From positions 124,001 through 188,000 of the forward strand of contig JASCOV010000002.1 in NCBI GenBank assembly GCA_029960045.1: a stretch of DNA of 64,000 nt, in the 5' to 3' direction. Position 1 is the first letter of the stretch; every line of letters begins with the position of its first letter. The translations under genes were made by a program, and so were the position numbers. This document shows, one piece after another, positions 1 to 7,206 of this stretch. The notes under the pieces were generated by a model, which was not told where the DNA came from, did not search any database, and saw only the letters and a program-made list of their open reading frames with translations. This DNA is from Flavobacteriaceae bacterium PS02293 (GTDB lineage: Bacteria; Bacteroidota; Bacteroidia; Flavobacteriales; Weeksellaceae).

Positions 1-258
1 GTGAGAATAGCCGTCCCAAGCTGCCCAAACCAAAAGATGTGAACCGCCGGTGATTTGAACTTGGTCAAAAGCAATCGGTTGAATTTTTTCTAATAATTCT
101 TTGTTTGTGATTACAAATAATCTGTAAGGTTGCAATCCTGAGGAAGATGGAGCCAATCTCGCTGCTTCCAAAATGTAATCTACTTTATCTTGAGGAACGA
201 TTTCTCCGTTCATTTTTTTAGTTGCGTAACGCCAGTTTAAGTCTTCTAATAAACTCAT
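1..258 (-). CDS. Nitroreductase family NAD(P)H-dependent oxidoreductase (3' part outside window)
   Basis: The first 86 residues are present; the rest lies beyond base 1. The N-terminus (MSLLEDLNWRYATKKMNG) and the segment LEAARLAPSSSGLQPYRLFV match the FMN-binding start of NfsB-like nitroreductases: the basic residues of RYATKK and the SSSGLQPYR loop contact FMN in this fold. Such enzymes reduce nitro compounds, quinones or flavins in the cytoplasm using NAD(P)H. It is transcribed divergently from an HxlR-family regulator 190 bp away, a common pairing in which the regulator controls the oxidoreductase. A TAnnTTTG box lies about 28 bp upstream of the start. The substrate cannot be inferred. 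Confidence 0.88.
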   Translation of the reverse strand, partial: MSLLEDLNWRYATKKMNGEIVPQDKVDYILEAARLAPSSSGLQPYRLFVITNKELLEKIQPIAFDQVQITGGSHLLVWAAWDGYSH

Positions 259-285
259 TTTTTGTAATTTTTTAATTTGAAGAAT

Positions 286-293
286 CAAAGGTA
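286..293 (-). promoter_or_regulatory. Predicted -7 promoter element for the nitroreductase
   Basis: Read on the minus strand this is TACCTTTG, matching the Bacteroidetes primary-sigma -7 consensus TAnnTTTG, about 28 nt before the start codon. I see no convincing TTG -33 element at the usual distance. Confidence 0.5.
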
Positions 294-321
294 ATTAAGA
301 AAAGTTTATTTTTGTAAGAAG

Positions 322-353
322 GTTACAAAAAGTTATTATTACTAAAAAGTAAC
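322..353. promoter_or_regulatory. Candidate HxlR operator (inverted repeat)
   Basis: The arms GTTAC (322-326) and GTAAC (349-353) flank an inner AGT/ACT pair (331-333 and 341-343), giving an interrupted dyad in the spacer between the nitroreductase and the HxlR regulator. HxlR-family dimers bind dyads in such shared spacers, so this is the obvious operator candidate. The regulatory role is inferred from position and symmetry only. Confidence 0.4.
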
Positions 354-448
354 GTGTTTGATAATTAGATAGTTATGATTTTTGATTTATCATTTATTAT
401 CATATGATATTAAATCGATATTTTATAATAATTTAAATTGAAAAAATT

Positions 449-796
449 ATGAAAATTAAATGTACGAAAACCAATATGATGGCTGTTCACGACACAATGG
501 ATGTTTTGAAAGGAAGATGGAAAATCCACATCATTGCAGCTTTGTGTTACAATAAACTGAGATTCTCCGATTTGCAGAAAGAAATAGAAGGTATCTCTTC
601 CAAAATGCTTAGTAGTGAATTGAAAGATTTGGAAATCAATCAATTATTAAAAAGGACAGTTCTCAAAACCCAGCCGATCAGTGTAGAGTACGAATTGACA
701 GAATATGGCTATACTTTGAAAAAAGTAATTGAAAACCTTGCCGATTGGGGAGTTCAACACAGAAAAATGGTTGTTGGGAAAGTGTTGGAAAATTGA
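449..796 (+). CDS. HxlR-family winged-helix transcriptional regulator
   Basis: This 115-residue protein is the full length of an HxlR/YodB-type regulator. DVLKGRWKIHIIAAL followed by RFSDLQKEIEGISSKMLSSELKDLE is the family's winged-helix core. A single early cysteine (Cys5, in MKIKC) sits where YodB- and HypR-like members carry a redox- or quinone-sensing Cys. A second cysteine (in ALCYNK) lies in the first helix. The gene diverges from a nitroreductase, and a GTTAC/GTAAC dyad lies between them. By analogy it likely represses the reductase until electrophile or oxidative stress modifies the Cys; that is inference. It ends in a poly-T stretch near 798-806 without an obvious stem. Confidence 0.9.
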   Translation: MKIKCTKTNMMAVHDTMDVLKGRWKIHIIAALCYNKLRFSDLQKEIEGISSKMLSSELKDLEINQLLKRTVLKTQPISVEYELTEYGYTLKKVIENLADWGVQHRKMVVGKVLEN

Positions 797-882
797 TTTT
801 TTTTTTGATCTTATTTGATTTTTTAAATTGGATTGATCTTAGAATTTTTTATCTTTAAACCTTGTCAGTGATTTTTTCAAAA

Positions 883-2367
883 ATGTTGGTCAGAATTTTT
901 TCTTTGCTGTTATTTTTGGCGTTTGCAGTAAATGTAAATGCCCAGATAAACGATGCTCAAAATCTGACAAAAGATGTCAAATCATTGATGTATTCTGATC
1001 CCGAAAAAGCTATAAAAACAGCACAGTACATTGTTTCTAATCAGAGTTTTGGGACAACGGAAGATGTTTATAATGCTTTGCTTTTACAATCCGAAATTTA
1101 CTTTAATCTAAAAAAATACAATAATGCTGTCGTAAAGCTGATCTCGGCGGACAGGATTTCGGAAAATGTAGATAGTAATTTCCTGAAGTCAAAAAATGAG
1201 TATCTCATCGGGAAACTGTATCTGGAACTTGGTTTTTTTGATGAATACAATGAAGTAATCAGTGATCTGAATGAACTTTCTGCATCGCTGAAAAACGAAG
1301 AAGAAAAATCCTGCGTTGAATCCTGGAAGAATGAGCTGGAGATCATAAAGCTTTATCATCTAGGAAAACCTAAAGAAAGCCTGGCGAAAATTAATAGTAA
1401 TATTAATAATAAAACAGATTTTGATCCTTCGTATAATTTACGTTTGCAGATTATTAAATCAATTACAGAAAATAAAAAAACAACTAATTTTCCAAGTTCC
1501 GAAAGTTATTTTCAATTCTTGTCAGAACTGATTGAATTGAAATCTAAAATTAAAAATTCGGAATTCAGTGAGTCTGATTTTATAAAATTAAAAAGTAGAT
1601 TTCCACAATATAATGACGGCGTTTTTTTTACAGATCTTTACAAAGAGTGGTCCCAAAAGGCTTGTGGAAGCAATACCTCGGATTGCTTTAGCACAAGAAA
1701 AGAGTATATCAAATTACTAGAATCAGCTGTTGCCGACAAGCAAGAAGCTCGTGTCAATGTCATTAATCTTATTGATCAAAAGGAAAATTCTAAAATACAC
1801 GACCAGAAAGAATTTCAGAACAAAATCCTTTTTTTATTGTTCTCGATAGCTGCTTTGTCTTTGATTATCAGCTTGATCTATTATTTTGTGATAAAAAACA
1901 GAGCGAATGTTGCAACTGTAGAATTTGAAAAGGAAAATATTTCCAAAGAATACGAACAGAAACTGAGTGATCAATTGAAAGATTTTCAGGCAAGTCACGT
2001 ATTTACAATTCCGGAAAAGACTGAAAATCTGATACTTTCTAATCTTGATACTTTCGAAAACAGCAAAGATGTAAGAGATCCGTCGCTGTCTTTATCAGTT
2101 TTGGCAAAACGGATGAATACAAATTCCAAATATTTGTCCGAGGTCATTAATAAGCATAAAGGCAAAAACTTCAACAATTATTTGAATGAACTGAGAGTCA
2201 ATTATATAGTAGAGAAATTAACTCAAAACCCTGAATATCTGCAATATAAAACAAGTTATTTGGCGGAAGAAGCAGGTTTTGCATCACGTACGACTTTTAC
2301 GACTATTTTTAAGAATGTGACCGGGAAAAGCCCGTCGCAGTTTATAGATGAACTTAAAAACAAATGA
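883..2367 (+). CDS. TPR sensor / membrane-anchored AraC-type transcriptional regulator
   Basis: The start is set at ATG 883, which opens directly into a signal peptide (MLVRIFSLLLFLAFAVNVNAQ). An upstream TTG at 862 gives an implausible extension. The order is signal peptide, a helical TPR-like region (about residues 25-310), one transmembrane helix (about 315-340), a short coiled coil, and an AraC-type HTH at the C-terminus (about 400-490, with LAKRMNTNSKYLSEVINKH and LAEEAGFASRTTFTTIFK). This architecture is widespread in Chryseobacterium: an outer-side sensor coupled to a cytoplasmic DNA-binding domain. The ligand is unknown. The stop lies 1 nt before the next start, so the two are translationally coupled. 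The target may be the downstream T9SS cargo genes, by position only. Confidence 0.85.
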   Translation: MLVRIFSLLLFLAFAVNVNAQINDAQNLTKDVKSLMYSDPEKAIKTAQYIVSNQSFGTTEDVYNALLLQSEIYFNLKKYNNAVVKLISADRISENVDSNFLKSKNEYLIGKLYLELGFFDEYNEVISDLNELSASLKNEEEKSCVESWKNELEIIKLYHLGKPKESLAKINSNINNKTDFDPSYNLRLQIIKSITENKKTTNFPSSESYFQFLSELIELKSKIKNSEFSESDFIKLKSRFPQYNDGVFFTDLYKEWSQKACGSNTSDCFSTRKEYIKLLESAVADKQEARVNVINLIDQKENSKIHDQKEFQNKILFLLFSIAALSLIISLIYYFVIKNRANVATVEFEKENISKEYEQKLSDQLKDFQASHVFTIPEKTENLILSNLDTFENSKDVRDPSLSLSVLAKRMNTNSKYLSEVINKHKGKNFNNYLNELRVNYIVEKLTQNPEYLQYKTSYLAEEAGFASRTTFTTIFKNVTGKSPSQFIDELKNK

Positions 2368-2368
2368 T

Positions 2369-3448
2369 ATGAAGAACGTTTTGTACCTATTGTTTTTGAT
2401 CTTCTCGATCTTTGGCTTCTCACAGACTGAAACCAAATTGGAAAAAGATATTGCAGAAGTTGACAGAATGGCTTTTGTAGATCCGGATTCGGCTTTGGTA
2501 ATGGTGAAAAAGCTTGAGCCAAAAATTGATGATGATAAACTGCAAAGCAAATTACTTCTTGCAAAAGGAAGCGCTTATTCTGTTAAGCACCTGTCTTCAG
2601 CTGCTTTGAAATCCGGTTTTGAAGCTTTGGATATTTCACAGAAGTCCCAAGATTCATTAATGATGGTGAATACTTTGGGATTCATTGGTAATCAGTATTA
2701 TATCCTGAAGCTGAACAAAAAAGCGATCAATTACCTCAACAGAGCAGAAACAATTATTGATTTTCTGAAAGACGGATCTCTGGATCAGATGAGTGCCAAT
2801 ATTTATTTTGTTAAAGCATTGATTTACAAGGATAATCTGGATCCTGCATTTGCCATTACTTATTTTGACAAAGCCATCAATGCGTATAATAAGAATAATG
2901 ACCGAAGCAGTCTCTTGAACAAAAATATTACGAAGATCCAGAAAGGATATTCTTTGATAGATATTGGGAAAGCAGATGAAGCTGAGAACCTTTTTTTGGA
3001 AGTAATCAAAGAATCTGAACGTTATAAGATGTCCGAAGTATCCTCTTATGCGAAAGTTGGCTTGGCTATTACTTATGACAATAAGAAAGATTTTGTTAAG
3101 GCAAATCATATTTTACTAGACACTGAAAAGAGGCTTGGAAACACTGGAAATGTTGGACTCTTGACTGAGGTTTATGATGCGCTAAGCCAAAATTATCTTA
3201 ATCAAAACAATGCGCCTCAATATTTTTATTACAACCAAAAGCTGGAAAAAAATCTGCTGGAGAATGATGAGATAGAGAAAAAATCTTTCTCGGATTTACT
3301 CAAAAAAAATCTGGAAACGCAAAATGATGAATTTGAGAATAATCAAAAAATGTTCTATTTGTTTGTTATTTTGATAATTTTATTCAGCTTCATTGCTTTA
3401 TTTTACATCATTAAAAAGATAAACCGCTTGAAATCGACAAAATACTAA
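2369..3448 (+). CDS. HTH-less TPR membrane protein, tandem paralogue of the upstream regulator
   Basis: ATG 2369 follows the upstream stop by 1 nt and begins a signal peptide (MKNVLYLLFLIFSIFGFSQ). The protein then has TPR-like helices (including AVDP-like DPDSALVMVKKLEP and repeated Y..A...Y segments). It ends in a transmembrane helix (FYLFVILIILFSFIALFYII) followed by only about 11 basic residues (KKINRLKSTKY). The layout copies the upstream protein up to the membrane helix, but the AraC HTH is absent. I see no coding remnant after the stop, so this looks like a stable form rather than a recent frameshift. It could be a co-sensor, a decoy or a heterodimer partner of the upstream regulator (inference). 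Confidence 0.8.
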   Translation: MKNVLYLLFLIFSIFGFSQTETKLEKDIAEVDRMAFVDPDSALVMVKKLEPKIDDDKLQSKLLLAKGSAYSVKHLSSAALKSGFEALDISQKSQDSLMMVNTLGFIGNQYYILKLNKKAINYLNRAETIIDFLKDGSLDQMSANIYFVKALIYKDNLDPAFAITYFDKAINAYNKNNDRSSLLNKNITKIQKGYSLIDIGKADEAENLFLEVIKESERYKMSEVSSYAKVGLAITYDNKKDFVKANHILLDTEKRLGNTGNVGLLTEVYDALSQNYLNQNNAPQYFYYNQKLEKNLLENDEIEKKSFSDLLKKNLETQNDEFENNQKMFYLFVILIILFSFIALFYIIKKINRLKSTKY

Positions 3449-3574
3449 GATTAGTTTTTGTTGGTAATTAAGGTATTGATTTTTAGGTTGTTGAGTGTTG
3501 TAAAACGGTGTCTATATTCGTGTAAATTCTCTGATTCCAAACAGTAATAATTTTCTTTTTAAAAATTTCATAGC

Positions 3575-3582
3575 TACATTTG
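3575..3582 (+). promoter_or_regulatory. Predicted -7 promoter element for the first T9SS cargo gene
   Basis: TACATTTG matches TAnnTTTG, 22 bp before ATG 3605. No clear TTG at the -33 position. Confidence 0.45.
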
Positions 3583-3604
3583 ATTATAATTTAAAATCAA
3601 GAAT

Positions 3605-5035
3605 ATGAAATTGAAAAACGCTTTTTTTGCATCATTACTTTTATCAGGAATGATCTCCGCACAAACAATCTCGATAGATACAACAGTGCCAAGTAATCCC
3701 GCTCCCGCTAATAGCATTTTGGAATATTGGTATTGGGCTTATGGAATTAAAGTGACGGGAAGTGGTTTTGCTGCTAACTCAACTATTAAGTTTACTTCTG
3801 TTGATCCTCAAGGAGCATTAAGATCTTTGTCTTCTACAACAGATGCTACAGGAAATATTACTTTCCAATTCAACGGCTGGACAAATGTTTCTCCTTTGGG
3901 AGCATATACGCTAAATGCAGTAGATGCTTCTGGCGGAACTGCATCAGGAAACTATACAGTAATCAAAGATCCTAAGAGTGTAATTACTGGAACTGCGACT
4001 CCTACAGAATTCAAAATGTCAGATTTTATTTCAGGAACGCAAATTAAGATCAAAAATCTTGTTCCTTATGGACAAGTGAAGATCAATGTTGGAGATCCTG
4101 CTTCAGGTGGTTGGGAGCTTAATAAAAGCGAAGAGATGTACGCAGATGATAAGGGAGAATTGGATATCGATTTTAATTTGAATTCTGCACTTTTTGCACC
4201 TGCAGGTGTAGTCCCTATTACTCCTGTTGAAGGAAACTGGACTTTAAGTTATAATGACTGGTCTGGAGAAGGTCTTAAAGGAAGTACGAAAATAAGAGTT
4301 CTTCCAAACAATCCAAGTACATCATCTTATTGTGGTGTTACTGCAACAGCAGCAGAGCCAATAACTTCGGTTACTTTTTCTAATATTTCTAACACATCTT
4401 CTGCCAGCGCAACCAGTTCTTATGAGAACTTCATTTCTCAAGTTGGAAATCTTGAAATAGGAAAAGAATATAAAATCACAGTTAAAGGTAATGCAATGGC
4501 TGCTTATAAAGTAAGTACATTTACCGCTTTTATCGATTGGAATCAAAACGGAACTTTGGATAATGAAAACGAGATCTACAGAATTGGTTTTGTGAAGGGA
4601 AGTACAGGAGTGGATGATATGTCAGCAGAATTGACCATCAGAGTTCCGGATAATGCAGTGATTGGTAACACAAGATTGAGATTGTTAAAAGTTAATTCTC
4701 CATCTACTTTTGCGATGTTCTGGCCAACAGGTGCTTGTGGTAACTACACCAGCGGACAAGTAGAGGATTATACACTTAATGTAAAAGCGGCTTTGGCTAC
4801 AAATGAAACTTCTTTCAACAAAGTTCAGTTTTATCCAAATCCTGTGAAAGATGTATTAACAGTTTCTTCCAGCAAAAAGGTGAACTCAATTTCTGTTTAT
4901 AACGTTGCAGGACAATTGGTAAAAACTGCTCAGAATGCAAACACGGTAAATATGAGTAATCTTTCTGCTGGCGTTTACGTTGTGAAAACTGATGTAGAAG
5001 GAAAAACTGAAACTTCTAAAGTCATCAAGAAGTAA
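3605..5035 (+). CDS. T9SS type A sorting-domain protein with GEVED domain
   Basis: The protein has 476 residues: a signal peptide (MKLKNAFFASLLLSGMISAQ), an Ig-like N-terminal region, a GEVED domain (about 242-395) with the acidic FIDWNQNGTLDNENEIY and closing SGQVEDYTLNV signatures, and a type A T9SS C-terminal domain from about residue 408 (FYPNPVKDVLTVSS ... GVYVVKT ... KVIKK). The CTD sends proteins through the T9SS for surface attachment or release. GEVED domains occur in secreted proteases and adhesins, and the DxNxxG-type acidic run suggests calcium binding. It is the first of three tandem cargo genes whose CTDs are nearly identical. No catalytic domain is visible, so adhesin or binding is the best guess. 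Confidence 0.88.
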   Translation: MKLKNAFFASLLLSGMISAQTISIDTTVPSNPAPANSILEYWYWAYGIKVTGSGFAANSTIKFTSVDPQGALRSLSSTTDATGNITFQFNGWTNVSPLGAYTLNAVDASGGTASGNYTVIKDPKSVITGTATPTEFKMSDFISGTQIKIKNLVPYGQVKINVGDPASGGWELNKSEEMYADDKGELDIDFNLNSALFAPAGVVPITPVEGNWTLSYNDWSGEGLKGSTKIRVLPNNPSTSSYCGVTATAAEPITSVTFSNISNTSSASATSSYENFISQVGNLEIGKEYKITVKGNAMAAYKVSTFTAFIDWNQNGTLDNENEIYRIGFVKGSTGVDDMSAELTIRVPDNAVIGNTRLRLLKVNSPSTFAMFWPTGACGNYTSGQVEDYTLNVKAALATNETSFNKVQFYPNPVKDVLTVSSSKKVNSISVYNVAGQLVKTAQNANTVNMSNLSAGVYVVKTDVEGKTETSKVIKK

Positions 5036-5064
5036 GAATCTTCAAAAAAATCATAATTATTTAT

Positions 5065-5106
5065 CGGCTATTGTTCAATATCTATTTTATCAATAGCCGG
5101 TTTTTT
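5065..5106 (+). terminator. Rho-independent terminator after the GEVED cargo gene
   Basis: CGGCTATTG (5065-5073) pairs with CAATAGCCG (5091-5099), followed by a T run (5101-5106). Confidence 0.85.
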
Positions 5107-5142
5107 ATTGCCCAATTTTAACTATTAATTCAACTAACTTAT

Positions 5143-7110
5143 ATGAAAAAATCTTTATCAATTCTATCCATCCTTTTGGGTGTAGCAGCGTTCGCACAAG
5201 TGGATGTGTCTGCAAGTGCTGGGACAGAAAATGCAACTTACACAACTGTAAAGGGTGCTTTTGATGCTATTAATGCAGGAACACACCAAGGTGTTATCAA
5301 TATTACAATCACTGCGAGTACTTCTGAAACTGCAACTGCAGCTCTTAGCAGAAGTACTGGAACTTCCAACTTTACATCTGTATCTTTAAAACCTGCTGCA
5401 AATGTAACTGCAACTATTACAGGTGCAGCGGCTGGTCCGGTTCTTAGAATTTTAGGAAGTAATGTGACAATTGATGGTAGTAACAACGGAACAGATAGCA
5501 GAAATCTAAGTCTTGTAAACGGGAATGTGGCAGGAAGTCAGGTTATTGCAATGGGATCTTCTGATGTTGCAAATCCATTGACTAATGTGACTGTAAAAAA
5601 CACAACGCTTATCAACGGTGTAAAAACTACTGGAAGTGGTATCATTGTGAGTAATACTGCAGGAGCACAGACAGCTGGATACTTTAATAATATCAGATTA
5701 GAAAACAACTCTATTCAGAAATCTTATCAGGGGATTTATATGATTGCCGTTTCTGCAGTTGGTAATGGATTAGGTTCTGTTATCACGAAAAATGACCTTT
5801 CAACAAGTGGCGAGAATTGCAATAGATTTTTAGGAATCTATTTGGGAGGAACAGATGGAGTTACGGTTTCTCAGAACAAGATCGGAAACTTCGAAAATAC
5901 AACGAATGAAGGAAAAAGAGGAATGTGGCTCGCTGTAGGAACTATGAATACTACAGTTTCTGATAATGTCATTGATAACATAAGTGTAAATAATGCTGGA
6001 GGAGGAAGTGTAACAGGGATTCAGATTTTCACTAATTCCGGAGCAGGTAGTGCACCTTCAGCAAACAAAATCCTTAGAAACAAAATTTCCAACTTATCCA
6101 GTAATGGATTCAATAGTTCTGTAACAGGTATTGGTTTAGGTGGTACAACGATTGGTACGGTAATCAGTCAAAATAATATCAATAACTTGGTAGGTTTGAG
6201 AACAGCAACGACTGTTGGATATGGAGCAGAGGCTATTATATTAACTGCAGGTACAGCTTCTAATACTCTCGTGAGTAATAATTTCATTTCAAAAGTATCA
6301 AGTTTTGCGGCTAATACAAGTTCTGCAAATTATACTGGAGGTATTTTAGTTAATGGAGGTACAGGATACAAAATTTATAATAATTCGGTTTATTTAACAG
6401 AAACTCAAAATGATGGAACCAATAAAGGGATTCCTATTGCATTTAGTTCTACTGTTTCTACGTCAGGCGCCATTGATCTTAGAAACAATATTTTTGTGGT
6501 CAACCTTGCAGATGCTACAATACCAACATTCGCAATCTCAGTTCCGCCTGTAGCTGCAACTTATTCTAGTATTGACAATAATATCTATTACAGTTCTGGT
6601 CCAAACTTGGGACAAACCCCGGGTGGTCCACCAGCTTTTACAGATCTTACAGGAATGAAGAGTATTCTGGCTGGTAATGTAAACTCTTTACAAACACTTC
6701 CAGTATTCACATCCACTACAGATCTTCACATTGTTCAAACATCTGCTAATTCTGCAATAGATAACAAAGGTGTTTCTTTGGTTGATGTAACTGTTGATAT
6801 CGATGATGAGGCAAGAAATACTGCAACTCCGGATATCGGCGCAGATGAATTCACTGTAGCTACAATGGCTGTAGGCGAAGTGGCCAACAAAGCAAAAATC
6901 CAGGTTTATCCTAATCCTGTAAATGATGTGTTGACCGTTTCTTCTGACAAAAAAGTAAGCAATATCTCTGTTTATAATGTAGGAGGACAGTTGATTCAGC
7001 AAGCTAATAATGCTAATGTAATCAATCTGGCTAAACTTTCTTCAGGTGTTTACTTTGTAAAAACTGTTGTGGAAGGCAAGACAGAAATTACAAAAGTAAT
7101 TAAGAAATAA
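5143..7110 (+). CDS. T9SS cargo with right-handed parallel beta-helix
   Basis: The protein has 655 residues with signal peptide MKKSLSILSILLGVAAFAQ. From about residue 90 to 520 it shows short Asn/Gly/Ser-rich repeats such as NVTIDGSNNGT, VTVKNTTLINGV, NIRLENNSIQK and KIYNNSVYL. These are the rungs of a parallel beta-helix, as in pectate-lyase-like and surface adhesion proteins. A DIGADEF motif ends the helix region, as is frequent in Bacteroidetes beta-helix proteins. The type A T9SS CTD starts near residue 588 (VYPNPVNDVLTVSS ... KVIKK). No lyase active site is evident, so enzyme or adhesin cannot be decided. It sits between two other cargo genes and has its own terminator. Confidence 0.86.
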   Translation: MKKSLSILSILLGVAAFAQVDVSASAGTENATYTTVKGAFDAINAGTHQGVINITITASTSETATAALSRSTGTSNFTSVSLKPAANVTATITGAAAGPVLRILGSNVTIDGSNNGTDSRNLSLVNGNVAGSQVIAMGSSDVANPLTNVTVKNTTLINGVKTTGSGIIVSNTAGAQTAGYFNNIRLENNSIQKSYQGIYMIAVSAVGNGLGSVITKNDLSTSGENCNRFLGIYLGGTDGVTVSQNKIGNFENTTNEGKRGMWLAVGTMNTTVSDNVIDNISVNNAGGGSVTGIQIFTNSGAGSAPSANKILRNKISNLSSNGFNSSVTGIGLGGTTIGTVISQNNINNLVGLRTATTVGYGAEAIILTAGTASNTLVSNNFISKVSSFAANTSSANYTGGILVNGGTGYKIYNNSVYLTETQNDGTNKGIPIAFSSTVSTSGAIDLRNNIFVVNLADATIPTFAISVPPVAATYSSIDNNIYYSSGPNLGQTPGGPPAFTDLTGMKSILAGNVNSLQTLPVFTSTTDLHIVQTSANSAIDNKGVSLVDVTVDIDDEARNTATPDIGADEFTVATMAVGEVANKAKIQVYPNPVNDVLTVSSDKKVSNISVYNVGGQLIQQANNANVINLAKLSSGVYFVKTVVEGKTEITKVIKK

Positions 7111-7141
7111 ATCTAATTCATCATAATTTTTTTAATCAATG

Positions 7142-7174
7142 CGAGGCTGATCTAATTGAAAAGCCTCGTTTTTT
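7142..7174 (+). terminator. Rho-independent terminator after the beta-helix cargo gene
   Basis: CGAGGCT (7142-7148) pairs with AGCCTCG (7162-7168) and is followed by TTTTTT. Nearly the same stem recurs after the next gene. Confidence 0.85.
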
Positions 7175-7206
7175 ACAGATGATTACGACACCTTTTTATA
7201 ATTAAT

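Noticed and set aside
2657-3109. Minus-strand open frame of 150 codons opposite the HTH-less paralogue
   Set aside because: Antisense to TPR-like helices; no promoter or domain.
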